This document shows, in pieces, positions 11,248 through 23,960 of a stretch of DNA of 64,000 bases. How positions within the stretch are numbered: the first letter of the stretch is position 1; the number at the start of each line of letters is the position of its first letter. Position numbers and translations under genes: made by a program. The notes under the pieces were generated by a model. The model did not search any database and had not been told where the DNA came from. It was given only the letters and a program-made list of their open reading frames with translations. The stretch spans positions 9,736,501 to 9,800,500 of the forward strand of contig OY540819.1 in NCBI GenBank assembly GCA_961205875.1. Reading direction: 5' to 3'. The stretch is from Sialis fuliginosa (lineage: Eukaryota > Arthropoda > Insecta > Megaloptera > Sialidae).

Positions 11248-13987
11248 ATGTTTGCAAAACCGTAAGTTATCATTATAATTATGTATTTTTTAAGATCTAA
11301 CAATTTCATTTATTTATTAGATATCGACCTACTCCTAAAACGGAGAATTTAGTTTCAAAAATTAAGCCCAAAAATATGGGTGAGGAAGAATGGCAAGAAA
11401 AATTAAGATTATTTAAAGAAAAAAGAGAAGCAAGACAAAAAGAACTACAAGCAAAAGTAGCTGCTAAAAGAGATAAGAAACCTATGTGTAATGATACTAA
11501 AAAACCTGACATGATAAAAACAAAAAGTAAATCTTTAACTAAATTGCCTGCTGTGAGACAAACCCTTGCTAGCAAATTACGCATGGAAAAAGCTAACCCT
11601 TTATTAACTCTTGAATCCAATGAACACTTAAAAAACAACATTACTAATATTTTAAAAGAAGCAGACAAGAAAGAAAAAACACCGTTTATTCAGAATAACA
11701 ATCAACTTAATAATTTGAACGATAAACACAAAAAATTAAGCGTTCCAACAACATATAATAAATCTAATTTGTCAAAAAAATTAAAACCACAAACACAGCC
11801 AGAAAACAAATCAAACAAAATAAAAACATCAAATGGTCCGTCACAAAATAACAGTATTAAAAATACAAGTACATCGTTGAATAAAAAACCACTTCGTAGA
11901 TCATTGACAACAGTGCATTTAAAACATTTAGGCAAAGATGAAGCAAAAAAATGTGTTAAAATTGTCAAATCACACTCGGTAGAGAATATTAGTACTTCCG
12001 ATGATGTAGATGTTTTGTCTCCTATTAATGAAACAGGTATTGTTTAATTTAATTTTAATTTTTAATATTACTATAACAGACACGATAGGCTCACAAATTG
12101 TAAGGGTTTATTTATTAATTTTTCTTTTTATTAATGTACTTCTGTTTTATTAAGGGTACTGTGTATATTTTGACTTATTTTTGAAAAATCTATGGTGTAA
12201 ACTTTTTAAGGAATAAATAATAACTGCAAAAGGCTAAACAATCATCGAAATTATCATAGTTTATACAGTTTTAGTTCTAGCGTACTACATCACCCGATAG
12301 GTGACCTCTTTTATTCATCTGTTATATTTTGTATACATTTAATTAAAGTTTAATTCCATGATATTTTTATTTAGAAGAAGAACCACGCATACTAAAAAAC
12401 GTTACATTCTTCACACCTTCAAGAAGAAGTATGCACCATACAAGTTTTACTCCTGCTCCCTCAGATCTTAGAGAACGTTTGCAAAAATGGCTTCAAAAGC
12501 GAGGCAAGTCATTGGATGGTTTTCAACACTTGAGATGCTTTGGTGTGCACAAGTCAACTCCGTTCCGTACATTACCAGTCAGAAGAACTCTTGTTACTGA
12601 ATACGATGAAGAAAATAAAGAGAATATTGAAACTGTAGATGACTATGATGAAATATCTAGTGAAGCAGGTGCTCAAAAAGTTGTTGATTATACAAACGGA
12701 ACAACAAATGAAGATATATTCGGAACACCTGATCCATCACTTTCCCGACAAGAAAGTGACAGAATAATCAATGATTTACTGAATGATTTACATAAATTGA
12801 TTTTGGAAGTAAGTTTTATTATTTGTTTTTACTCAACATGATGAATTATCTTTTTTTATTGGTTTATTGATTTTTTATAAATTATTATGTGTCATAATGA
12901 TTTTGTTTTAATTTTTACTATAGTTAATGTAATTGCTTAGCACCGTTAAACCTTTTAAATTTTGTGGGGGTTCATAATTGTTACGTACAGAAGTTTATTC
13001 TTTCTAATTAATTGTAATTATTAATGTTATTATATGGTTTACCAAGAAAAAAGGGCTTGCAAATTATAGAAAAATTTAACAAAGGGCTTGCGCGAGCCCT
13101 TTACAACTCACCACTATTGAGCAATGCTCAAAATGGTCAAAAAGTTTCTAAACAGACAAGAAACCTAGAAAAATATATAATCATTTTTTTTTTCAATAGA
13201 AATATCCACGAGAACAGTGTGAAGCTTGGTTATCAGCTCTCAGAAAAAAATATATAAACATAACAGAGAATCCATTGTACTGGGAGTGTAGAGCAGCACT
13301 GGAGGAAATTAATGAAGAAATAACATTAGCTGTAGAATGCTACCAAAAAGCCATTATTCATGGTGCAGAGGTAAGACAATGTATTGTTTTCAGTCTATTA
13401 TTTAACATATATGTAACCTTTTATACCGTTGCATACTCAACCAGAATTTACTTTGTATCAGGGATGTGTTCTTGAAATGCATTTGGAATTAATTAACTTT
13501 GAAAATAACGTAAAGTGTGGGTACATAGGTTACATAGTACTTGACATTATATATTTTGTATTAACAGGTACACAAGATTGACCAATCAATAGAACATTTA
13601 TTGGAGAAGTTCAGTTTAATTAAAATTGACAGTAACGAAACTAATGTTGATCCACTTGTTGAAAAACGGAGAGCTAAAACAGTCCTAGATGCAAGGAATG
13701 TGTTTAAATCATCGGTAATTAAATTTGCAGTTCAGCAAAGAGAAGTTAAAAAGTTAGTGTTCCAACTTTATGTGATGTTGAACAATACTAAATATTATTA
13801 ATTTATATTTTTTAGATTAGGTATAAGTGAACTGAAATTCATAGCAACACCTGTTCGTCGAAGCACTCGATTATCAAGATCATCTTACTTATCTACTCCT
13901 ACTATTAAGATTTATGATACACTGCAAGATGTTTCTTCTCCGGTTAAAAGTTCTATGGTATTCTGTAATAATTCAGCATTGCACTGA
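11248..13987 (+). CDS. CKAP2-like cytoskeleton-associated protein
   Basis: Six exons (11248-11261, 11321-12036, 12375-12808, 13200-13370, 13568-13752, 13816-13987) join in frame to about 563 aa. The N-terminal half is lysine-rich and probably disordered. The conserved part is C-terminal: LRERLQKWLQKRGKSLDGF near residues 265-285; YPREQCEAWLSALRKKY; an acidic-helical stretch ending YQKAIIHGAE; then ELKFIATPVRRSTRL and a final MVFCNNSAL. A WL..RGK motif, the 'Y..A...GA' helix, a TPVRRS.R block and a short 'F.N.AL' tail are the layout of the CKAP2/CKAP2L C-terminal domain, found in microtubule and spindle-pole proteins. The very short first exon (MFAKP) is supported by gtaagt and the joined Tyr codon. 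AATAAA is at 14152. Sequence at 13024-13160 is left in the intron because the 12808 to 13200 join keeps frame and family continuity. Confidence 0.72.
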
Positions 13988-15236
13988 ATGTTTATCTTCT
14001 ATATTGATATAATGATTTTTTTACTTATGTTTCAATTAACTAATTATAAATAATTACGGTTTATGTTTTTAACTCATTAAAATTGATATGTTATACACAA
14101 TAGCACAGCTTTAACTCCTTTTTTAAACTTGGTCTAATCAGTCCGTTTTTAAATAAATTAACTTATTTTAATTTAGACTATTATAAGTTCGATAATATCC
14201 AAATATTTTGTGTATTTTAAGAGCATGTATTAACTTTACTTTCTAATGTTATATAAATAAATAAAAAATATCTTACATTGGTGCATTACAATATATTTCT
14301 CAGAAAGTTAGTTCCCAACCAGAATGATGTAATAAGTAATGTCCGACTGAACCAAAATTAGGCAGAAGGTTGAACTATCTAGTATATTTATCTGTTCAAA
14401 AAAAGTTATTCAATTATACATTGAAATTACGATTTTTTCATTGAAAAATACATTTAAATGATACCAAATAATGCTGAATTAGGTGGGTAGTTTTCTCTAG
14501 TATATTAGCAGACTTTAGGGATGTTCAAAATGGACGTTTCTATCAAAATATCTTATGGCCACGGAGAAAATTAAAATACGATAATGTAAGTGAACATAAT
14601 TTATTATTTTATTGTATATTACATTACTAATATATAATAATTTGGCGACTTTGATTGTCTCGTACATATTTAGTTATCTATGTTCTGTTCATCCCTGTGG
14701 TTCATCCACAGGGCTATTTTTTCCATTTGCTTGTTGGTTGCCAGTTTATGTTATTAAACAATTTTGCTGAAATTGAGTTTCATAAACGATGTCATCATAC
14801 ACAACAAATCTTTACAATCGTGAGATTTAATATTTAATAATACTTATATTGTATACAAAAATACTTAAAAAACATCTCATATAAAAATTATATATTTATT
14901 ATTATTTTAGGATATACATTTAAATAAAGCTAATATCACTTAATGTATGCACAATCAAACAATGGACATTTTTTATGCATTCATTTTTACGTTGACTTTA
15001 AATCACATTGAAAATGAAATAGACAAAGTTAATAAAAATTGATACATACATCTGTATTAAATAGAATATAATGGGTAGTGTAAATTTTATTACTCTTCTC
15101 AAATATTAAAAATTTACACAATAGATTTATAAAATTGTGTGAAAATCAAATGCAGTCTCATTAAAACAGAAGTGACTGAAAATCATTATATTATTTTTTG
15201 GAAATCAAAAGAATAGAAAACAGACAAATTATTTAA
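13988..15236. other. Convergent intergenic region
   Basis: Lies between the 3' ends of the CKAP2-like gene (plus) and NDC80 (minus). It is AT-rich with candidate poly(A) signals in both directions: AATAAA at 14152 for the plus gene, and TTTATT at 15086 (AATAAA on the minus strand) for NDC80. No gene seen. Confidence 0.6.
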
Positions 15237-18200
15237 CTAATTAATTATATCGAGTATCAATGTTTTGTTACTTTCTATAATTTCATTTATAGTTTTTTCT
15301 GTGAGTGCCTGCAAAAAACAATAATACACTTTTAATTTTTACATAATTTATAAAATAACTACAATAGAACCTTGACTATCTTGATTGTACAAAATAGATA
15401 ATTTTAAAAGAAAGAATAGCCGATTATATTAATCTTTTGCATAACACGTGAAGGACAGAAATGACATTTCTCATAAAACAATAATTTTAAATTAATCTGG
15501 ATCATCTTAATCCCCAGTTAGTACAGACTTGAGGAGGTTGGGAAGTTATGTCAAACCACTAGGAATAAATTGAAATTTCTTATAATTGTTTAAACACTCA
15601 AAATGAATGAAATACTGAAATTTCAGAGTTTTTGACCAACTCGTTTTTAAGAAAAGAAATTTTAAAGTTCAGTTGTAAAACATGGCGTTAAATGGCAGTT
15701 GATGAAAATAATATACAAGTAATAAATATACTCACTTTTATTAGCTCCATGTAAGTAGTAATTTTTGCATATTCATCTTTTAATTTATGACGAATCTCTA
15801 AAGTGTATGCTTTAACACTCTCTTTGAATTCTTTAGCCCTGAAATATTTAACAAATTCAAATTATACATATTAAAATAAAAAACTTGTTTCATTTCACTT
15901 ACTTTTTCTCTGCTTCAGCAGCACTGTTTTCTAATTTTTTCATATCTTCTTTATTTGTGAAAATCTGTGCTAAATTTAATTTTTCTTCACACTCCTCTAA
16001 TTTCATTTCATAATCTTTTTTCATCTACAATACATAAATATATTATATTAAGAATATTAGTTGTAAACAAAATAAAGTACCACAACTTACATTCTCTAAT
16101 AATTTAATGTATTTTTTCTCTTCTTCAATTGACGAAACCAATTTCGTTTTTAATTTATTCAATTGTGACCCAACTCGGAAACAGTTTTCATCTTTCTACA
16201 AATATAAAAAACAATATACATAATTTGTGATTCGTTTCACAAAACTCTATATATAAAAATGAATGTTCGTTTGTATGAGGCTTATACACTCGGGAATTAC
16301 TGAACTGATTTCAATGCGGTTTTCATTAACAGTTAGATAATTTTTCTGTGCAGTATCATGGCTAAGATCCAGTAATCCTAAATTTGAATATTATATTAAT
16401 ATTATTTACCTTTTTGATTTCATCTTTAATTTCTACAAACTTCTTTGTCTGGCTTGCCAGTAACTCAGTTTTACTATTTTTCATATCTTGCATCATATTC
16501 ATCATATCATCAATCACCTGTAAAATATAAACACAGATATAATATAAAATAAAAATACATTATTGCATACTGAAAAAACACGATTAAACAAGGTGAAATA
16601 TATTTATCCAATACTTTTCATCACTCACCACTTTATTCTTATTAACTAAATCAAAACATTAATAAGGTACTGGCACCAGTTATGGCCGCTATAAGAGCAA
16701 GTTTATTGTTTTTAATCAATTTAATTAACTAAGTCCGCAAATATAGTTTGTTTTTAAAATTACAGCATTTTATTTTGTTTATGTTTTTCTCCAGTAATGG
16801 ATAAAGTAAAACCAGTAATGAGTATGCAGTAATGGACACTTGTTAATGATTACAAAATGATAAGAACTATAACACAAAAGATATACAAGACCTATTGACT
16901 GATTGTCATCAAATCACGCTGTAAGACAGTTAAATGTATATAGATTAATATTCAGGAATGGTAGTAATCAAATATCAACAAATATTTCTAATTCAGTACA
17001 TTTAATTAAAAAATAGCCATTAATGGAGTCATATCCAAGACTGGTGCCAGTACCTTATATCATAGAAATTTTTCACAAAACGAATGCAAAAAACAAACGC
17101 ATGCTGTACAGACATACCGAAATTTTTATAAAAACATGTTTTTTTCGGATTGTAGGGGTTTTAAAACGTAAAGATTTATCAAAACTGATGATGAAAAGTA
17201 AAAAGTTTTTAAACGGTGTGGGCAGGATATTTTTGTTATCTATTTTAGATTAGATGGTTAAACATTTAAAACTGTTAATTTAAATAATATTTACCTTCAA
17301 CACACTGTCGTGTTCTACTGTAAGACAAGGCAATACGAACCCTGCAAATTCAGGGTGGTCGGTAGAATACAACAGCACATCTTTGTTATATTTCTTCACA
17401 AAATCATCCAGCTGAAAAAAATAGCATACACCATAATTGAAAAATAATAAAAATACTTATGCTCTTCAACGATATAAAATAATTAAAACATTAACTGTGG
17501 AAATGGGACAAATTCTTAAAAAGGATCAAATAAATACACAATAAAGATGCTCAAAAAAAGTGAAATTCTTTATCAAAATTCATTAAAAAAATATTTTATA
17601 TATTCTTTAATTTTTTTTATAATATCTGTTATGTTATGCATGTGACAGATTTAGTGAAACTTTTGAAATCGGAAAACAAATTTTGATCTGCTTTCAAAAA
17701 TGATCACATAGCTTCCCCTATACTTCCAATATGGTGAGGAAACAACATAATAACATTTATCAACAATATAAATTAAAAAAATTAATAATATATAGGTATG
17801 TGTATTATAAATAGTTTATAAAAATTAAACGATATACGACAAAAAAATTATTATAAAAATACATACAGTTTCTTTCTTTTTTTTAATTTTGTCAGCTAAA
17901 TCCTTATTCTGATTAATAAGTTGATCGAGTATATCTTGTTTATGAGAAATTCTTCTCTCTATATCTTCACACTCCAATTTCAATACATCTCTTTCCTTTG
18001 AATTGGCTGGTTGTTTTACAACACGTTCTCTTAAATTTTGTATTGTTTTCTTATATTCATCTTCGGACTTTCCTGTTATTAATAAAATATTAAATTTATA
18101 GCAACAAACAAATAAATAATAAAAATATAATAATTGAATACCGAATTATTGATTGATTTCTCAACGGTTCAATAATTACACTACTGTTAAAACTGCAACC

Positions 18201-20501
18201 GAAATATAAATACTTACTAACTACAACAATATCATTTTTTATGTTAGCTATATTTTGTGTAGAACGTTGATATAGATCTTGCAATTCCTTTATCCGTTTA
18301 TTAGATGTTGTAAAATAATTTTCTTGTTCATTCATTTTCGTTTTTAAATTCTAGAGAAAACAAGACAAAAAATAATAAAAACACATAAATATTTTTCAAC
18401 TTAATTAACTTACGTCCTTATCAGTGCTCTTTTTTAAGAGTTTTGCTCGCATTTCAGACAATTCTTCAATTTTCTTTTTGCTTTCATTAATTTCAGAGCC
18501 AATTCCTTCCAAATCTAAAATAGAATTGATGATTAAGAATATTATTTTATTTATTTATTCTTAAGTAATTTACCATTATTAAAATATTCATCTATTAAAG
18601 GAGTATAATTTTCTTCATTCATCCATAGCTTAAAGCACTGCACACCCAAATTTAACATCTAAAACATAAGTTCATAAATAAATAAAAACTAATACTTATT
18701 TAATTTTTGTTTACAATAACTTCAGGATCGTAGCATCAAAACGGATGCCTTGATATAAAAATGTTTTTTTTTTTATATCTAAATATTTTCATCTATGTCT
18801 GGGAGTCATTACTAGCTTATATAATTTACGAGAGATTCTGCTGTGACTATTACATACATACAGACGGACAACAAAGTGAGATTAACAAGGTTTCTACAGA
18901 ACTCTAAAAAGATTGTAAATGTAACAACTATTTCAAAACAGAGGAAATATTGTATAAATTATATTTAACACTTTAACAGAATAAAATATTGAATATTTGA
19001 TATTCGGTTATTTGTCCTAAAAATACAACAATCAGTGCATTCAGTATTTATTACCTACCCTATATTGCCCACCAATTTCACTGTTTTCTTCTAACACTGT
19101 CTCAATAGACACATTGCAGATTTCTACAGTATCAACAAGCCATGCCAAAATTCCAAGTACGTTAGGCCAATTTCTCGGTATATTGGCTGAAACAACATAT
19201 GTTTACAACGCATTAATTTTTCATTTGTCATATGAACTTAATTGTTTTAGCTTTTGAACAAGGTCAGCTCTAACAAAATCTTAAAATATTACCTGAAACC
19301 ATAAGAGACTTAGAAATCGTAGTAGGATATCGTAACTTTGACATTACAGCAGGTAATTCTTCTACATAATTTGCCATCGTAATATTATACACTGGATCTA
19401 GTTTTTTCAGTAATAAATTGCATGCTTGAACAAACATATTAGTTGTAAGCGGTCGTAAATTTGTACCACTGTTTAAGATATCTGATCCACCAGGAAGTGT
19501 TTGCAGATAATTTTGTACCTAATTATTAAATAAAAATTAATAATTATTTAAAAATAAGAAATACTTTTAATTATAAACATTAAAATATATGGCTATCGAC
19601 AAAAATTAAGAACAGCACCTTAGTTAATTGCAAAGATAAATATTGTTTATCTGTTAACGGCCTTGTATCTTTTATAGTACTTTTATTACGAAATAAAGTT
19701 TCTAAATAAGTCACGTGTGGTTGTTTTTGAGCAGATCCAATTTTACTTGATACTCGTCCAGTACTTGCTGCCCGAGAACTACGTATCGGTGTCTAAAAAA
19801 TTTTAAAATTTGAATGTTATAACTGACATTACTTGAATATGAATTTTAAATATACTAACAAAAGATCCAACGCCCAAATTGCTTTTTGATCGTTGTAATG
19901 GTTTAGGAATTTTTCCATTTTCTATACCACCACGATCAATTGAATTTTTTGTACGACTCAATCTGGGTATTCTTGTAGATCCATTACTATAATTAAAATT
20001 AGTACTTGTTAATTATCCTCTTGCAAGTACAATACGAGTAAAATGTATAATATCTAACAGTTTGTTGCGGCAAAGTTTAAGTCCCTTAGGCGAGATTGGA
20101 CCAAAATTATCAAAATTTAAAATATGAATTAAGTAAATTTTATCAATTATTAATTAATTATAAATCGATATCTTAAAATTGATATCATGGGACATGTTAA
20201 ATCCTGATATAACTGATTGTTGTCCATTATGTGGGCCTTGATGTGTTTCTTGTTGAATTTTGTTGTTTTACCCCTAAGATTAGAACTATCATGCAGTATT
20301 AGTATACGCCATAATATTCTATTCTTTTCTAAAAGTATTGTCGTCATATGCCATTTTATACACTAATAATGACTAAATTTTAAAAAAATAAAATTATTTT
20401 TATATATTTTCTTAATACGAAACTTAAAATCATACATACGTTTGGCTAGATCGCCCTTGCATATTAACAGATGAACGTATTCCTATTGATATTTTCTTCA
20501 T
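15237..20501 (-). CDS. NDC80: Kinetochore protein NDC80 (HEC1)
   Basis: NDC80 is the microtubule-binding subunit of the Ndc80 complex at the outer kinetochore. Fifteen exons join in frame: 20440-20501, 19860-19986, 19619-19792, 19293-19518, 19059-19186, 18574-18658, 18414-18514, 18218-18350, 17867-18072, 17295-17411, about 16410-16517, 16091-16195, 15903-16024, 15736-15838, 15237-15308. The product is about 623 aa (human 642). It has a basic Ser/Arg-rich N-terminal tail (IPRLSRTKNSIDRG, TPIRSSRAAST) suited to Aurora B control. A calponin-homology domain at about 100-235 contains LRYPTTISKSLMVSANIPR and NWPNVLGILAWLVD. A long coiled coil runs from about 270 to the end. All splice phases agree, so the gene appears intact. 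It is divergent from the THAP gene, with ATGs 501 bp apart. Confidence 0.95.
16249..16326 (+). repeat. Dispersed repeat C, copy 1
   Basis: The block 'gaatgttcgtttgtatgag', 'gcttata', 'ctcgggaattactgaac' in an NDC80 intron recurs in reverse complement at 51391-51452. Similar 'gaaccgatttga...ttttcaccaaa' strings at 50.5 and 51.63 kb look like more diverged members. This is a common type of insect interspersed repeat. Confidence 0.75.
16663..17057 (+). mobile_element. 395-bp MITE in an NDC80 intron (family A)
   Basis: Begins TAAGGTACTGGCACCAG and ends CTGGTGCCAGTACCTTA: perfect 17-bp terminal inverted repeats, flanked by AT-rich sequence and consistent with insertion at TA. The interior has no coding capacity beyond a 76-aa chance frame. 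Related copies are at 47.5, 49.9-50.4 and 51.45 kb in this window; the 50-kb copy is in the opposite orientation. It sits in the intron between exons 16411-16517 and 17295-17411, and splice sites on both sides remain intact. Confidence 0.88.
17661..17743 (+). repeat. Dispersed repeat D, copy 1
   Basis: 'gaaatcgga.aacaa', 'tgatct/tgtct', 'atcaca.agcttc', 'tccaatatggtgaggaa' recurs in the same orientation at 59520-59607. It lies within an NDC80 intron. Confidence 0.65.
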
Positions 20502-21002
20502 TATAAAAATACAAAAAAACTATCTGAAAAAGAGCACTTGCTATTATTTTATTTTAAAAACTTGTTATTTAAGTACTAACTTACTTAATTAATCAAATGA
20601 TGAATTTATTTAAAATGCATCTGTCTTAAATTCAAAATAAAAACAAACATAGACTATAACAGAAAACTAAACAGTTTTTAACCGCCAATAATTACTGGCT
20701 CGAATAGCTAATTATAACTCTATGATCCCGTGGACTGTTTGATAGACAGGAATAGACATAGTTTAGCTACACTTGTCAGAGAGAGATGCAATGTGCTAAC
20801 ATCGATCACATCCGACAAAAAATCCACTTGTCTTGTACGTGGACAGCATCCAGAGACTTTGTTGGAAACGTCATTTGTTTATCCAGTAATGTGCCATGTA
20901 ATATGAGATCAGTGGATTGAGGTAAAGTTTTGTTTTGGTGGAAATGTCATATGAATATTTTTTTTAAATTAAAAAAATCACTATGTTATACTTAGGTATA
21001 TA
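20502..21002. promoter_or_regulatory. Shared upstream region of NDC80 and the THAP gene
   Basis: The 501 bp between the divergent start codons (NDC80 ATG ends at 20501, THAP ATG at 21003) must hold both promoters. The middle (20695-20900) is clearly more GC-rich than the flanks and has no long open frame. No TATA box is evident. The promoter role is inferred from position only. Confidence 0.5.
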
Positions 21003-22325
21003 ATGCGTCGTTGTGAATATTGTAAGAAGACTCCAACCCACTGGAAAGAATTGTCGTTCCATAAGTAAGATTTTTTAATAAATTGATAGTGTTGAATCTA
21101 GTGTTACTCCAGGAGGGATTTTTAAAATTCCGGGGGGCGGGAGAGAAAACTGTTAACAAATTGGTCGCAGGAAAGGAAAGTGAACATTTATAGTAAATTT
21201 TTATTCGGATATGTATTTCCCCGACACCTTTTCTGGATTCAGCACAGCGATTGCACGAAGTTATAGTTGTTTAATAAAATTAACTTCTACTTCTATGTTT
21301 TTAGATTTCCTGAAGATGAATCAATAAAACTGCAATGGGTTAGGAATATGGGTCGATCAAAGTGGGTGCCAAACAAAAACAGTATGTTGTGTTCTCAACA
21401 CTTTTCGAAAAATTGTATAGTTAATTCCAATAAAAGAACAAGATTGCGAAAAAATAGCATACCAACAATTTTCTGCCGTAATAAAAAAAATAAGACTTCT
21501 TTATCTAGCTGTAATAGTTCATCCAATAATGATCCATCTAACTGTGATTATCCATATGTATTGGAACAAAATTTATTGTTAGATATAAAACACCTTAACG
21601 TTGAACCTGAAATACCCAACCTTAGACAATCAATAGAAGATCACTCGACTGATCAAGGTATGAATTTGTTTTATTACCTATAAATTATTATATTTCACTG
21701 ATACGTTTGCTTGTACTCTACTTGCTCAGAAATTTTTGTATTACTGATATTTATTTATCATTTGAATAAAAGGTAAGAAGGAATTTATAAATAGTTTTGA
21801 CTCGCTTTTATTATATATTGTAAAACTAGACAGGGGACATACATAATAATGATAAATTTATCATTCCAAGCTATATAATTACTCCCTAATTCTTGTTTTA
21901 TAATAATTACAGAGAGTGTGACAAATATTGATGCAATTAGTCATGATCATGTTTATGTTGACTCCCCGGACACTATAAGACGAAAACTAAATGCTGCTCG
22001 CATTCGAATTAAGAGCTTGGCCGCTGAAAAAAGAGCTTTGTTTTTAAAAGTTAAGCGATCAAGGAAAGCAGTTAATTCTTTACAGCAAACTATAAAGCAA
22101 TTACGGAGCTCTAAACAGCTTTGTGATAACGCTTTGTGCAACATGCAAGAACTAGAAGACATTCCTTTGGATCTTTTAAATCGTGTACAGAAAATCATAA
22201 AACAACAAACAAATTCAAAAGTCAAAAATCCACCACCGTTCATTGTTTTAACTCTTTCTGGGCGGGAGCAAGCAAGTAATCATGGCAAATTAAAAAAGAA
22301 AATAGAAAAAATACCTACAGAGTAA
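21003..22325 (+). CDS. THAP-domain protein with C-terminal coiled coil
   Basis: Three exons, 21003-21064, 21305-21657 and 21913-22325, give about 275 aa. Residues 1-75 form a C2CH THAP zinc finger, a DNA-binding domain related to P-element transposase: C4 and C7 in RRCEYCKK, the FPED proline, W32 in LQWVRNMGR, then C50 and H53 in MLCSQHFSK, and the closing SIPTIF box. A Ser/Asn-rich linker follows. Residues about 150-215 are a basic, leucine-bearing coiled coil (RIRIKSLAAEKRALFLKVK) like the dimerisation segments of THAP transcription factors. No transposase catalytic region follows, so this is a host-type THAP protein rather than a P element. AATAAA is at 22353. Its target genes cannot be inferred. 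Confidence 0.9.
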
Positions 22326-22552
22326 ACAAATTTAAAGTTTGTAAGACTTTAGAATAAAACAATGCTGTTTATTTAAAAAGGGTAATATTTAAACGTGCAT
22401 TATTTTATTTAGTAATTTTTCGATGTCATTTGATTTTCATTATTTCACATTTTATTTAAAATAGTGCGCGTTTAAATAATGTTCTAATTTAAAAATATGA
22501 ATGTTATGTTTGTAAAATTTTTACAAAGTTAATAAAGGATATCATCTTTTTC

Positions 22553-22611
22553 CTTTTTAACCGACTTCAAAAAAAAGGAGGAGGTTCTCAATTCAACTCG
22601 TATATATATTT
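22553..22611 (+). repeat. Lepidopteran-type interspersed repeat end
   Basis: AACCGACTTCAAAAAAAAGG followed by AGGAGGTTCTCAATTCAACT resembles a high-copy interspersed repeat of moths and butterflies. It is followed by an AT-rich 'tatata' stretch to about 22650. Confidence 0.65.
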
Positions 22612-22830
22612 ATATATATTATTATGTATATTTATATATATATTCATATTTTATTTATTTTAAATAGTCCGAGTTTTGTATTTGCATGAAAACTATCTGT
22701 CAAAAACTCCAATAGAACTGTCATATAAGTTTGATACTCCATTTGAAAGTGCTTGCAAGCTTGTAAATTTGCGAGCTTCTTTGTACCATAGACTTATAAT
22801 ACCGGACATTTAAGTGTCCCTATCACGGGG

Positions 22831-23000
22831 GTCCAACTCTTATCGACTGAGAATGAAGTAATTTTTCTTAATGTAAATGTCACATTTGATTTGTTTGATA
22901 GCTAAGAGGTGGCAGCACCAGTATTAAAATCGAGATAAATAAATGTTTAATTTTTATATAGGCAATACTCTTTACATTTAAGTTATTTAAGTAAAAAACT
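22831..23000 (-). repeat. Dispersed repeat B, copy 2
   Basis: Reverse complement of the 10727-10895 block. 'cgggggt.caactct' occurs at its left edge (22827) and again in the same orientation at 23574, on the far side of the 23023-23549 insertion, suggesting the insertion split or abutted an older repeat. Confidence 0.7.
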
Positions 23001-23022
23001 TTGAAAATATGTATGGATAAGA

Positions 23023-23549
23023 CAAGGTTAGTAAAGTAATAGGTTGCCTCATAACTCTGGCGGGGAGTGGCAAGAGAGGGGAGAACGCGTCATCGTGAGG
23101 AACTCTTTGACATTATAAATTGCTGTCAAACTATATTTACTCTTTATTTTAGTTAAGCTGATTTATTGTAAGTTGTTTTTAAATATTTTCATTTGATATT
23201 GATAGTGTACTGAGTTTTAAATCTAAATTTTTATTATTTTATTATTATAAATTATAGTTTTAAACAAGTGTTTTTTTATGTGTAACCAAGAAATGTATTT
23301 TCTTTAAGCATTGATTTCTGACATCATTTTAAAGTTTTTATGAAGAAATATTATATGTAATAATTTGTGCTTCTGTAATAAACAATAATATTTACTTTTT
23401 TTAAATACAAATATCCAAAAATTCGAAATAATTTGAAAAAAAACTTAATATATGAAACAACGTTTAAAGGTTCCTCAGGGTGACGTCATCACACGCAGCC
23501 GCTGATTGGTCAAAAAGTTATGAGGCAACCTATACATATACTAACCTTG
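23023..23549. mobile_element. 527-bp inverted-repeat element with 9-bp target duplication
   Basis: Starts CAAGGTTAGTA and ends TACTAACCTTG. The terminal repeats extend inward to a perfect AGGTTGCCTCATAACT (23041-23056) paired with AGTTATGAGGCAACCT (23517-23532). The sequence TGGATAAGA lies immediately outside both ends (23014-23022 and 23550-23558), a perfect 9-bp target-site duplication. There is no open frame for a transposase, so it is a non-autonomous element. A 9-bp (or 8-bp) duplication fits Mutator-, hAT-, P- or Merlin-type transposases; the termini do not let me choose. Confidence 0.92.
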
Positions 23550-23960
23550 TGGATAAGATGGATAAGTTCGAATACGGGGGTTCAACTCTTGGTTAAAATC
23601 GTCCCTATTAATATTGTTAGTTCAAGCTTTTTCCGCTAGATGTCAAAACGTTTTTTTTTTCAGAAGACATTTCGATCATATCCATTGACATCTGTATGTA
23701 TTTAATTAGTGTTAGAAGATAAGCAATATATTTTTTTATGCAAATATACATTTTTTATAAAAATAAGATTTAATATTCTGTAAGTAAAGAAACAAGGAGC
23801 ATATTGAAGGAATAGAATACCGAATACTGACTTCGCATTGACAATGTCAGGTTGACTGTCATAACATAACCTACTGAAATATACATATTTACATATTACA
23901 TATTTGAAAATTAATCAATTGATACCTATATAAGTTATTGTGCTAAATACACTACAAAAC

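Noticed and set aside
11306..11968. 120-aa and 88-aa minus-strand frames
   Set aside because: Antisense to the lysine-rich CKAP2-like exon; hydrophobic appearance results from complementing AAA/AAG codons.
13024..13257. Open frame containing LPRKKGLQIIEKFNKGLARAL between CKAP2-like exons
   Set aside because: The exon join 12808 to 13200 keeps phase and family continuity without it. The stretch lacks a convincing acceptor, so it is treated as intron sequence.
11376..20501. A purposeful mitotic gene cluster (CKAP2-like, NDC80, with Aven nearby)
   Set aside because: Insect genomes rarely group genes by function and the genes lie on different strands with separate promoters; chance adjacency is the simpler reading.
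21953..22243. 96-aa minus-strand frame
   Set aside because: Pure antisense shadow of the last THAP exon.
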